From Pollenia angustigena (Eukaryota > Arthropoda > Insecta > Diptera > Polleniidae), in assembly GCA_930367215.1 (NCBI GenBank), contig OV884058.1, forward strand, positions 167,320,478-167,384,477: a stretch of DNA of 64,000 nucleotides, written 5' to 3'. Position numbers and translations under genes: made by a program. The notes beneath the pieces were generated by a model. That model was not told the DNA's origin. It did not search any database and worked only from the letters and a program-made list of their open reading frames with translations. This document shows, one piece after another, positions 11,390-21,890 of the stretch. Every line of letters begins with the position of its first letter. The stretch's first letter is position 1.

Positions 11390-12591
11390 CTGTAAACCAG
11401 TGTAATAAGTCACAGAAGCTTGAATTGGAGGATTCAGCATCAAATGTTCCTGTTACAGTCTCTACATCTGGAACTTACATAATATTATCATTTTTGTCAG
11501 ACGTAAGTTCTTTTTCCCGTTGAAATTCGAAAGTAACCGGATCTTGAGATGATGAAGGCGAAGAATCAGTCATCCTTTTTGTTTCTTCCACCTTAAAAAA
11601 TGAAGTGACTTTAGGAAGTTTTTCGGCTATTTCTTTTTTTCTTTTTTGTGAACCACTTAAATATGTTCTTTTCGACATAGTTAAATTAATTATAAAACAA
11701 TATAGACATAAGTTTACAACTAAGACGTCAAACTAATGGCCAACTTTCAGGATTGAGATTCAAACACATTTATTTTTAAAATCGTTTTAAATACAAAATT
11801 CTCTTCTTCACTAAATACTTAAGTGAAACTTAAGTCAACGATGTGGTACACTTAATTTCAACTTAAGTTTTCATTGTAATATTTTAGCAAGGTGGCCTCA
11901 ATATCACAACAATAAAACAACAACAGGAAAAGCATTAACAGTCAGCTGTTTTTTTAGACCACCTTGTAAATAAATACACTTTTGTATATATTTTTTTTTT
12001 GTATTTAGTAGTGCTACGATACTTTTATTTTAATTAAATAAGACTTCAAATAAAACTCAAAAAACCAATCTGTATTGAAATAGGATTTAAGTTTGTTATG
12101 AAAATTAACTTAATATAGATTTAAATACTATCCTGAAAATTGGGCATAATAAAAACTTCTTTTAAATAAGTTCAATAATTCACATTAAACACTTACACAC
12201 CTTACACGGGAAATCCCTTAAATAAAACAATGTAAACTATTACTGTCTGCACCAGTCAGGGTTGCCAGATTTTTTTTGTTTCTATCGCCAAATACAGTTG
12301 AAAAATCGCAAAATAAATTTTTTTAGTATTTGTTTATATTTAAGTTTAAGTTTACCTGGGCACGGGCCCCGTGTGCCCTTATGGTAAAGACGGAATTGCC
12401 CGGGTACCGCGGTACCCAATACAATACAATACACTTTATGGGACAACGACAACAATGAACTGCTCAAAAAATTCAAAAAAACTAAATTCTGTATCATACA
12501 ATTACATAAGTTTGGTTTCCAAAGCGTTAGTAATATAATACGGGGAAGTCTCTTTCATATATCATGTATGACCAAAAATGTTCAACTGTTA

Positions 12592-13567
12592 AGCTGGGAT
12601 CACACTATTGCCGCAATGCACTAATTTTTACACGTTTTAATACACCAATCGTGTGACTGCACAATCAATTGGCTCATGTACCAATCACTTTTATCAATCA
12701 AATGCAACCCTGGTGCGGCAATCGTGTGACTGTTTGCTATGGAACCGCGCGTCAATAAAAATAACAAAAATGCACCAATATTAATTGTCTTCTTGTGCGG
12801 CAATCAAACAACACAATACGCGCCAATATTTGCCCTTTTTTTTAAATAAATTTTACGATTTTGTGTTTCCTTTAGCAAGTAATGAAGATAAATATGTATT
12901 GATTTATTATGCATTTTAATTTTTGTTATTAACAAATATGTATGTTCACAAGCATACTATGTAGATGTTAAGTGCGAATATTTTAATTAAAGACATTTAA
13001 TAAAACTAAGTATTATTTCTTTTACAGATATTTGTCGTTGATATTTCTTAAAGAAAATGTTTGTTCAAGTAGCCGAGATTTTTCTTTACTGACGATATCG
13101 TTAGTTAAATTAATAAAGTTACAGAATTTAGTCACTGATATTGAAATAATATTATTTTAATTTTATTATTTCGTAAAAATTTTCTATGCAAACGTTAACA
13201 TTCGGAATTGTTGGAATATCATAAATTTTTCTTAAAATATTTTAAACAAAACTATTCAACAAAAAATTGTAGAGTACCTATGAACAAATTTTTCGTTTTT
13301 AGTGAACTAGAACTTCCAAACAAATGAAAAGCTACCACAGCAGCGGTTTTCGCACTTGTCAAGTAAGAACAATCGTGTGACTGTGCTGCGGCAATTATTG
13401 TACCCATTTCACTTTGTACCAACTAGCGGCAATTAAATTTGTATAAAACAGGGCAATCGTGTGATTTCCAAATATTTGATTGTTGCAATTTCTTTATTGT
13501 GCGTCAATAAAGCACAATTAATATTGTGACATATTGGTGCATTTGCGGCAATCGTGTGATCCCAGCT
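12592..13567. mobile_element. PIF/Harbinger-like element with CAATCGTGTGA subterminal repeats
   Basis: The termini AGCTGGGATCACAC (12592) and GTGTGATCCCAGCT (ending 13567) are perfect inverted repeats flanked by TTA (12589-12591 and 13568-13570). The motif CAATCGTGTGA, with small variants, recurs near 12647, 12720, 13370, 13453 and 13549, clustered toward both ends. This looks like an array of transposase-binding sites. There is no coding region; the 976 bp unit is non-autonomous. Confidence 0.8.
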
Positions 13568-13959
13568 TTATACTAAAAAATAATGTGCTGTATAAAAAGT
13601 TTAAAATTTTAGCCGTTATGCAATACAAAGTTAAAAAATCATATTTTAACTTAAATGTAATTTAATAGTCTTTTAAAAATTTAATTTTATTTCATAAAAA
13701 TATGGATTATTAATACATACTTGTATATGGGTACCCGGGTACCCTGGGTGCTGAACAATGTGGATAAAGTTGGGTATAAACAAATGGGTTAAGACCCTTT
13801 AATTTTCTTGATATTATATTAACGACTACTTCTTTGGTGTGTGTGTGTGAAAGAAAACAAAATTAAACAGTTAATTTTAAAAATGCGATAGAAACCTCCC
13901 TTCTCCCATGTTCATGGGAAGTTTAATACACCAATATCCCGGCTTGCGTCACTTCGGTT

Positions 13960-14195
13960 TGCGTCGTTTTAAAATTTCTGCGTTTTCGAAGTTGCGTCGT
14001 TTTTGATTCACTTCGCGTCGCATGACTTCGAAGTTGCGTCGTTTTTGTTTCACTTTGCGTCACATGGCTACAAAGTTGCGTCGTTTTTGTTTCACTTTTC
14101 GTCGCATGGCTTCGAAGTTGCGTCGTTTTTGTTTCACTTTGCGTTGCATGGCGCCGAAGTTGCGTCGCTAGTGCTTCGATTTGCGTCGTTAATAG
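13960..14195 (+). repeat. ~51-bp tandem repeat with TTGCGTCG motif
   Basis: About four units, each containing GAAGTTGCGTCGTTTTTG and CACTTTGCGTC. TTGCGTC also occurs in both element termini, so the array multiplies a terminal motif. The period is divisible by three, which explains the open frame at 14003-14218 with a 17-residue repeat; that frame lacks an ATG start and is not taken as a gene. Confidence 0.7.
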
Positions 14196-14356
14196 AAAAA
14201 TATTTTTACAAAGCTTAAACAGAAAAATTGGATTTCCCGTTGAAGTCTAATGCAAGTATGTATGTGAAGGATGTCTGCTGATTGCAACTGGTTTCAAATT
14301 ACATTTGCTGAAGTTAAGTTAAATTTAAATATTTTGCAGCAACGTGTCAAAAAAAT

Positions 14357-14644
14357 CAAATAAGCTTTGAACAAAAACTGGACATTTTGACGCGTTCTAA
14401 ATCAAGGGAAAAGGCTGTTGATATTGAAAGAAACCTTGAACTAGCCCCTTCTACAATAAAATCCATTTGCTGTTCCAGTGACGCTGATAAAATTAAGAAA
14501 TTTGTTGAAACAAGAACATCTTTACAACATAATCAGGTGACGAAAATGAGAAAAAATGGAGCCACTTCTTACTATTTGTATCGAAGATCAAAATCAGCTA
14601 TGAATGCCCTTAAAAGAAAGCTTAAACTTTTTTTGAAGATCTAA
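14357..14644 (+). pseudogene. CENP-B/pogo-type helix-turn-helix fragment
   Basis: The open frame reads ISFEQKLDILTRSKSREKAV and then LELAPSTIKSI and DADKIKKFVE. This is the order and spacing of the N-terminal CENP-B/pogo HTH (hydrophobic EEKL-IL helix, then the S-STI-I recognition helix). About 95 residues remain before a stop at 14642-14644. The second HTH and the DDE domain are missing, and there is no ATG at the start of the conserved region. It sits inside the pogo-like element 13929-14796, downstream of the 51-bp array. It may once have bound the TTGCGTC sites; that is an inference. Confidence 0.65.
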
Positions 14645-15284
14645 AATCCGTTATTTTTTTTATTTATTTTTTTAGCTCAAATTATGAATCTCGGCACCAA
14701 TTAAACGAAAATCATTACAAATGTATGCAAAACCCTGCTTCGTTTTGCGTCAAGTTTTTCCGATCCCAATTAGCGACGCAAACCGGGGTATTGCTGTATT
14801 TGATGTGAAGCAATTGTTTCATTATCACATGCATTTGATGGGTTAATTGATATCGCACAAGTCTAAATTAAAAAACACTTTGAATAAATAATTTTGTTTA
14901 TGATAACTAGGCCAACCAAAAAAAAGCGAATGCTTATTTTTTGGCTTACAAGATTGAATGTTTTTGATTGAAACCAAATTCCGATCATAAAAAAACCAAA
15001 AAATTAGCTATTTTTGATAGGGCTTTTTTTTGTTTATTTTGACAATATCGGCTTTTTTTACTTATTTTGCCATTAAAAGATAATTTTGCTTTTTTTCATA
15101 AAAAAAAATTATTGAATTAATTTTTGCAACAATCCTTATTATTTGTTTGACGTGCAAGTTTTGTTTTATAAATACTAAAAAAATTAGCATTTTTGTACTT
15201 AACAAGCCTGGTTAAAAAAATCTTTCAACGTTACGGTAATATTTTGTGTTTCCCTTGTAAAATATCATCCCAACAACCTATATT

Positions 15285-15480
15285 ATCTCTGTATGTTATA
15301 ATACCCACACCACAAGAGTGGTGTTGGTGTTGCTGATGTGTGTAACACCTTAAAATATTGGTCCTAAAGTATACCATACCGATCGATTTAGAATCACTTT
15401 CTGAGTCGATCTAACGATGTCAGCCCGGCTGCCTGACTGTTCATGTAACCTTGTTCGCAAAGTACTGGTCGCAATTTTGA
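15285..15480 (+). repeat. Repeat R1, left part
   Basis: Shares TGTAACACCTTAAAATATTGG and AATCACTTTCTGAGTCGA with 1525-1800. It is interrupted at 15489 by the Foldback-like insertion and resumes at 20523. Confidence 0.6.
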
Positions 15481-15603
15481 TGATAATTTATGTGTGTGAA
15501 GTTAAATTTTAAAATTTATAACCCTAGACACATTCTGTTATGTTAACAGAACAATGTTAACTACTTAACAGACCTAATGTTAATGCTGTAATCATGGATA
15601 AGT

Positions 15604-18450
15604 CCAGATTTCTGGAAAAGGAGTCAACGTGGGCGAAAAAAAATGATTAGGATTTGTGGACAATACTATTCTCCATCGTTCTCCATCCCCAGAATTTTTA
15701 ACAGAGCGAGTTGGACCGACTTATGGCCAATTTACTCTTTTGAATTCTCTAGGGGATGAACCCAGATTTCTGGAAAAGGAGTCAACGTGGGCGAAAAAAA
15801 ATTATAAGGATTTGTGGACAATACTATTCTCCATCGTTCTCCATCCCCAGAATTTTTAACAGAGCGAGTTGGACCGACTTATGGCCAATTTACTCTTTTG
15901 AATTCTCTAGGGGATGAACCCAGATTTCTGGAAAAGGAGTCAACGTGGGCGAAAAAAAATGATTAGGATTTGTGGACAATACTATTCTCCATCGTTCTCC
16001 ATCCCCAGAATTTTTAACAGAGCGAGTTGGACCGACTTATGGCCAATTTACTCTTTTGAATTCTCTAGGGGATGAACCCAGATTTCTGGAAAAGGAGTCA
16101 ACGTGGGCGAAAAAAAATTATAAGGATTTGTGGACAATACTATTCTCCATCGTTCTCCATCCCCAGAATTTTTAACAGAGCGAGTTGGACCGACTTATGG
16201 CCAATTTACTCTTTTGAATTCTCTAGGGGATGAACCCAGATTTCTGGAAAAGGAGTCAACGTGGGCGAAAAAAAATTATAAGGATTTGTGGACAATACTA
16301 TTCTCCATCGTACTCCATCCCCAGAATTTTTAACAGAGCGAGTTGGACCGACTTATGGCCAATTTACTCTTTTGAATTCTCTAGGGGATGAACCCAGATT
16401 TCTGGAAAAGGAGTCAACGTGGGCGAAAAAAAATTATGAGGATTTGTGGACAATACTATTCTCCATCGTTCTCCATCCCCAGAATTTTTAACAGAGCGAG
16501 TTGGACCGACTTATGGCCAATTTACTCTTTTGAATTCTCTAGGGGATGAACCCAGATTTCTGGAAAAGGAGTCAACGTGGGCGAAAAAAAATTATGAGGA
16601 TTTGTGGACAATACTATTCTCCATCGTTCTCCATCCCCAGAATTTTTAATAGAGCGAGTTGGACCGACTTATGGCCAATTTACTCTTTTGAATTCTCTAG
16701 GGGATGAACCCAGATTTCTGGAAAAGGAGTCAACGTGGGCGAAAAAAAATTATAAGGATTTGTGGACAATACTATTCTCCATCGTTCTCCATCCCCAGAA
16801 TTTTTAACAGAGCGAGTTGGACCGACTTATGGCCAATTTACTCTTTTGAATTCTCTAGGGGATGAACCCAGATTTCTAGAAAAGGAGTCAACGTGGGCGA
16901 AAAAAAATTATAAGGATTTGTGGACAATACTATTCTCCATCGTTCTCCATCCCCAGAATTTTTAACAGAGCGAGTTGGACCGACTTATGGCCAATTTACT
17001 CTTTTGAATTCTCTAGGGGATGAACCCAGATTTCTGGAAAAGGAGTCAACGTGGGCGAAAAAAAATTATGAGGATTTGTGGACAATACTATTCTCCATCG
17101 TTCTCCATCCCCAGAATTTTTAACAGAGCGAGTTGGACCGACTTATGGCCAATTTACTCTTTTGAATTCTCTAGGGGATGAACCCAGATTTCTGGAAAAG
17201 GAGTCAACGTGGGCGAAAAAAAATTATAAGGATTTGTGGACAATACTATTCTCCATCGTTCTCCATCCCCAGAATTTTTAACAGAGCGAGTTGGACCGAC
17301 TTATGGCCAATTTACTCTTTTGAATTCTCTAGGGGATGAACCCAGATTTCTGGAAAAGGAGTCAACGTGGGCGAAAAAAAATTATAAGGATTTGTGGACA
17401 ATACTATTCTCCATCGTTCTCCATCCCCAGAATTTTTAACAGAGCGAGTTGGACCGACTTATGGCCAATTTACTCTTTTGAATTCTCTAGGGGATGAACC
17501 CAGATTTCTGGAAAAGGAGTCAACGTGGGCGAAAAAAGATTATAAGGATTTGTGGACAATACTATTCTCCATCGTTCTCCATCCCCAGAATTTTTAACAG
17601 AGCGAGTTGGACCGACTTATGGCCAATTTACTCTTTTGAACTCTCTAGGGGATGAACCCAGATTTCTGGAAAAGGAGTCAACGTGGGCGAAAAAAAATTA
17701 TGAGGATTTGTGGACAATACTATTCTCCATCGTTCTCCATCCCCAGAATTTTTAACAGAGCGAGTTGGACCGACTTATGGCCAATTTACTCTTTTGAATT
17801 CTCTAGGGGATGAACCCAGATTTCTGGAAAAGGAGTCAACGTGGGCGAAAAAAGATTATAAGGATTTGTGGACAATACTATTCTCCATCGTTCTCCATCC
17901 CCAGAATTTTTAACAGAGCGAGTTGGACCGACTTATGGCCAATTTACTCTTTTGAATTCTCTAGGGGATGAACCCAGATTTCTGGAAAAGGAGTCAACGT
18001 GGGCGAAAAAAAATGATTAGGATTTGTGGACAATACTATTCTCCATCGTTCTCCATCCCCAGAATTTTTAACAGAGCGAGTTGGACCGACTTATGGCCAA
18101 TTTACTCTTTTGAATTCTCTAGGGGATGAACCCAGATTTCTGGAAAAGGAGTCAACGTGGGCGAAAAAAAATTATGAGGATTTGTGGACAATACTATTCT
18201 CCATCGTTCTCCATCCCCAGAATTTTTAACAGAGCGAGTTGGACCGACTTATGGCCAATTTACTCTTTTGAATTCTCTAGGGGATGAACCCAGATTTCTG
18301 GAAAAGGAGTCAACGTGGGCGAAAAAAAATTATGAGGATTTGTGGACAATACTATTCTCCATCGTTCTCCATCCCCAGAATTTTTAACAGAGCGAGTTGG
18401 ACCGACTTATGGCCAATTTACTCTTTTGAATTCTCTAGGGGATGAACCCA
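15604..18450 (+). repeat. 158-bp tandem array, left arm (~18 units)
   Basis: About 18 units at exact 158-bp spacing. Each contains the dyad CCAGATTTCTGG, GGGCGAAAAAAA and a GAATTCTCTAGGGGATGAAC block. Units differ at few sites, such as TTATAAGG versus TTATGAGG versus TGATTAGG after the A run, TAATAG at 16647-16652, and GAACTCTC at 17639. As 158 is not a multiple of three, the repeated 67-codon frames cross unit borders and lack ATG. Confidence 0.95.
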
Positions 18451-20397
18451 CAAATCCTTATAATTTTTTTTCGCCCACGTTGACTCCTTTTCCAGAAATC
18501 TGGGTTCATCCCCTAGAGAATTCAAAAGAGTAAATTGGCCATAAGTCGGTCCAACTCGCTCTGTTAAAAATTCTGGGGATGGAGAACGATGGAGAATAGT
18601 ATTGTCCACAAATCCTCATAATTTTTTTTCGCCCACGTTGACTCCTTTTCCAGAAATCTGGGTTCATCCCCTAGAGAATTCAAAAGAGTAAATTGGCCAT
18701 AAGTCGGTCCAACTCGCTCTGTTAAAAATTCTGGGGATGGAGAACGATGGAGAATAGTATTGTCCACAAATCCTTATAATTTTTTTTCGCCCACGTTGAC
18801 TCCTTTTCCAGAAATCTGGGTTCATCCCCTAGAGAATTCAAAAGAGTAAATTGGCCATAAGTCGGTCCAACTCGCTCTGTTAAAAATTCTGGGGATGGAG
18901 AACGATGGAGAATAGTATTGTCCACAAATCCTTATCATTTTTTTTCGCCCACGTTGACTCCTTTTCCAGAAATCTGGGTTCATCCCCTAGAGAATTCAAA
19001 AGAGTAAATTGGCCATAAGTCGGTCCAACTCGCTCTGTTAAAAATTCTGGGGATGGAGAACGATGGAGAATAGTATTGTCCACAAATCCTTATAATTTTT
19101 TTTCGCCCACGTTGACTCCTTTTCCAGAAATCTGGGTTCATCCCCTAGAGAATTCAAAAGAGTAAATTGGCCATAAGTCGGTCCAACTCGCTCTGTTAAA
19201 AATTCTGGGGATAAAGAACGATGGAGAATAGTATTGTCCACAAATCCTTATAATTTTTTTTCGCCCACGTTGACTCCTTTTCCAGAAATCTGGGTTCATC
19301 CCCTAGAGAATTCAAAAGAGTAAATTGGCCATAAGTCGGTCCAACTCGCTCTGTTAAAAATTCTGGGGATGGAGAACGATGGAGAATAGTATTGTCCACA
19401 AATCCTTATAATTTTTTTTCGCCCACGTTGACTCCTTTTCCAGAAATCTGGGTTCATCCCCTAGAGAATTCAAAAGAGTAAATTGGCCATAAGTCGGTCC
19501 AACTCGCTCTGTTAAAAATTCTGGGGATGGAGAACGATGGAGAATAGTATTGTCCACAAATCCTTATCATTTTTTTTCGCCCACGTTGACTCCTTTTCCA
19601 GAAATCTGGGTTCATCCCCTAGAGAATTCAAAAGAGTAAATTGACCATAAGTCGGTCCAACTCGCTCTGTTAAAAATTCTGGGGATGGAGAACGATGGAG
19701 AATAGTATTGTCCACAAATCCTTATAATTTTTTTTCGCCCACGTTGACTCCTTTTCCAGAAATCTGGGTTCATCCCCTAGAGAATTCAAAAGAGTAAATT
19801 GGCCATAAGTCGGTCCAACTCGCTCTGTTAAAAATTCTGGGGATGGAGAACGATGGAGAATAGTATTGTCCACAAATCCTTATAATTTTTTTTCGCCCAC
19901 GTTGACTCCTTTTCCAGAAATCTGGGTTCATCCCCTAGAGAATTCAAAAGAGTAAATTGGCCATAAGTCGGTCCAACTCGCTCTGTTAAAAATTCTGGGG
20001 ATGGAGAACGATGGAGAATAGTATTGTCCACAAATCCTTATAATTTTTTTTCGCCCACGTTGACTCCTTTTCCAGAAATCTGGGTTCATCCCCTAGAGAA
20101 TTCAAAAGAGTAAATTGGCCATAAGTCGGTCCAACTCGCTCTATTAAAAATTCTGGGGATGGAGAACGATGGAGAATAGTATTGTCCACAAATCCTCATA
20201 ATTTTTTTTCGCCCACGTTGACTCCTTTTCCAGAAATCTGGGTTCATCCCCTAGAGAATTCAAAAGAGTAAATTGGCCATAAGTCGGTCCAACTCGCTCT
20301 GTTAAAAATTCTGGGTATGGAGAACGATGGAGAATAGTATTGTCCACAAATCCTCATAATTTTTTTTCGCCCACGTTGACTCCTTTTCCAGAAATCT
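18451..20397 (-). repeat. 158-bp tandem array, right arm (~12.3 units)
   Basis: The same unit in inverse orientation. The junction at 18450/18451 joins two different registers and shares only about CCA, leaving about 50 unpaired bases if the arms fold. The variant CTATTA (20141-20146, reverse of TAATAG) sits 5 units closer to the array edge than in the left arm. Confidence 0.95.
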
Positions 20398-20522
20398 GGA
20401 CTTATCCATGATTACAGCATTAACATTAGGTCTGTTAAGTAGTTAACATTGTTCTGTTAACATAACAGAATGTGTCTAGGGTTATAAATTTTAAAATTTA
20501 ACTTCACACACATTGATAATTT

Positions 20523-20880
20523 AATGAAATTTGGTATATAAGCTCTAATTGGCAGAAGGACGAATCGGTCCATAATTTTATATGGCTCCCATACAAGCTG
20601 CTTTCCGGAATATGGTCTTTGTGCCCACTATCAAACCAATTTTTATATGGACACATAAGGTATGCAGTTTTTAAAAAATAGGACTACGAAGGGAGATAGG
20701 GGGCAATTTCTGCCTATCAGAAACTATCAAACCGATTTTAGTGAAATTAACAACAAAGATATTTCCATATTCATATAGCCATAAACTCTCGAAAATTTGT
20801 TTTTAAATACTGTGGTATTAGGTATTGTAAATAACCTCCGGTTACTCCTGGTTTGAAGCTGGGGTACGACTCAGTATCGT
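20523..20880 (+). repeat. Repeat R1, right part
   Basis: Continues R1 after the Foldback-like insertion with AATGAAATTTGGTATATAAG, matching ATAAAATTTGGTACAAAGG at about 1733-1751. It then has TTTTATATGGCTCCCATACAA blocks typical of such dipteran repeats. Confidence 0.5.
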
Positions 20881-21890
20881 CCAGGGTTGGTTAAGGTAAA
20901 AAAAAACGCTTGTTTAAATTTGAAGATTTTTGTTTTCTTTATTTCTTTTCTATTTGCTTATTTTGTTTATTGTTTAACACACTTTCTACGGTTTGTTTTT
21001 GATTTACACCAGGTTCCCGCGGAGCTCCTGCTGCCTCGTGGAGTTCTAGTTGTAAACAGAGTCAGTGCCCTACCACTCTTGCCCTTTAACTCCTACCCTG
21101 CGTTCAACTTGGATGTAAATCCAAGACTACTCTTGGACCCTCTGATTTGTGGGTGTAACCTCAGAAATGCCTACTGCCCTCCTTCAACACTGAATGTAAA
21201 TCTCAGTCCAGATAAGTCGGATGTAAATCCTTCTCACTTTACTGGTTGTAAAACCAGTACCTATTCTTTACTATCAAGGAATTGGTGTTACCAATCCCCT
21301 ACTTAATTAATAGCACTGTGTATCTTTTCACTTTATTCTTTTTTTTTTCTTATCCTTACCGGCTCTGTTACCACGTCTCACTTTGCAGTCCCCAAAAAAC
21401 CAATAGAGCCTCATTATTTAATACTCCTCCTTTTATACTCGCGTATAAGTACACAAATGATGCTTTGAAGCCTGCTACATTTCTACTTTGGTTTGAACCG
21501 CTAGCGGTAAACTCTCATCACACTGCCTGCTGTATTGCATCTGTTGTTTGTTTCGGCTTTCATTATCTCACGCTCTTTACCTTCTCTTCTCTGCTGACAA
21601 CTCTCTGTTGACACTTCTCTGCTAACGCCTCTCTGTCGCTTCTCCTTTGCTGGCGCCACTCTGTTGACTACTTGATTAGCCCTGCTAGTCAGTATGACCC
21701 TCCCCCTCCACCGGATTATCTGTAAAGAAAATACACCAAGTTCGCGGATGTATATCCGCCCCCAGTGAAGGGATGTAAATCCATTGTCCCCCCGGTAAAA
21801 TAAACAACAGCCTTATATCGCTTTGCGTGACCAAACTTTTATTGTGTGCCACAATTAGCCATAATTTTGACCCTCACAGTATCATAAGAT
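20881..21890. other. GC-richer segment with TGTAAA-loop hairpins
   Basis: Several short inverted repeats share the loop TGTAAA or TGTATA: 21108-21125 (stem CTTGGA), 21189-21207 (ACTGA), 21219-21230 (GGA), 21240-21259 (TACTGGT), 21744-21759 (GCGGA) and 21771-21782 (GGA). About 21589-21665 holds an irregular CTCTCTGYTGAC repeat. The frames at 20887-21306 and 21282-21611 lack ATG starts and domain signals, so I do not call a gene. Confidence 0.5.

Larger units (their letters stand above)
8050..11678 (-). pseudogene. hAT transposase (ZMYM1/TTF-zinc-finger type), broken
   Basis: Read on the minus strand from the start near 11678 (MSKRTYLSGSQKRKKEIAEK, the usual basic N-terminus of this group). 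A TTF-type zinc-finger region follows at about 10690-10269, with LFSPSKNSVYCYCCRLF. Then comes the RNase H-like core at about 10077-9784, with GQSYDNASNMAGKFSGVQ and PCAAHSLNFVG. The dimerisation motif NCSGERSFSRLKRIKNQLR is at about 8113-8177. The protein would cut and join DNA at the element ends. Two insertions interrupt it: one in the N-terminal third, one between the core and the dimerisation motif. Frame breaks also lie around 10080-10268 and 9784-9854. It cannot make a full protein. Confidence 0.85.
7832..12398 (-). mobile_element. hAT transposon, ZMYM1-like group, with 8-bp duplication
   Basis: The termini are CAGGGCCGTCTT at 7832 and, inverted, CAATTCCGTCTT ending at 12398. GC-rich subterminal GGGGCCC blocks lie at both ends. 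The 8-bp direct repeat CCCGGGTA flanks it (7824-7831 and 12399-12406), as required for hAT. Without its two nested insertions (8425-9567 and about 10691-11389) it would be about 2.7 kb, typical of an autonomous hAT. It carries a broken minus-strand transposase gene. Confidence 0.88.
7821..13751. mobile_element. Outer inverted-repeat element containing hAT and MITE
   Basis: The left end is GCACCCGGGTACC (interrupted by the hAT at 7832, resuming at 12399). The right end, read in reverse, is GCACCCAGGGTACCC (13751 downward). The block is absent from copy B, where the flanks 59260-59290 are nearly continuous. Between the hAT end and the right terminus lies AT-rich DNA with a second insertion (12592-13567). 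No transposase belongs clearly to the outer element. Exact outer borders and duplication were not established. Confidence 0.45.
13929..14796 (+). mobile_element. pogo/Tigger-like element with TA duplication
   Basis: The ends CACCAATATCCCGG (13929) and, inverted, CAGCAATACCCCGG (14796) are followed inward by TTGCGTC on both sides. They are flanked by TA (13927-13928 and 14797-14798). Copy B at about 59395-59408 shows the unoccupied TA. It carries a CENP-B-like DNA-binding reading frame but no DDE catalytic domain, so it is an internally deleted pogo-type element. Confidence 0.8.
15490..20513. mobile_element. Foldback-like palindromic element, 5,024 bp
   Basis: Both ends start ATGTGTGTGAAG in inverted orientation, with about 114 bp of unique terminal sequence (15490-15603 and 20398-20513). 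Next come 158-bp tandem repeats in direct orientation (15604-18450), followed by the same repeats inverted (18451-20397). It is flanked by the 9-bp duplication TGATAATTT (15481-15489 and 20514-20522). Drosophila FB elements have the same plan: long inverted repeats made of tandem units and a 9-bp duplication. There is essentially no central loop and no transposase, so mobilisation would need a protein supplied elsewhere. The target is repeat R1, seen uninterrupted at 1712-1745. Confidence 0.88.

Noticed and set aside
15656..20347. About 26 near-identical 67-codon open frames on both strands
   Set aside because: They are by-products of the 158-bp array: they start at GTG, cross unit borders, and the period is not a multiple of three, so no longer protein could be read.
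15604..20397. Possible CRISPR array or centromeric satellite
   Set aside because: Units are contiguous 158-bp repeats without variable spacers, and the array is bounded by inverted termini and a 9-bp duplication, so it belongs to a transposon-like element.
20887..21611. Two Pro/Leu/Ser-rich frames of 139 and 109 codons
   Set aside because: They overlap a series of DNA hairpins, lack ATG starts and have no recognisable domain.
21589..21665. Tandem CTCTCTGYTGAC repeat as a coding repeat protein
   Set aside because: Irregular spacing and no open frame with a start; kept only as a low-complexity note within 20881-21890.
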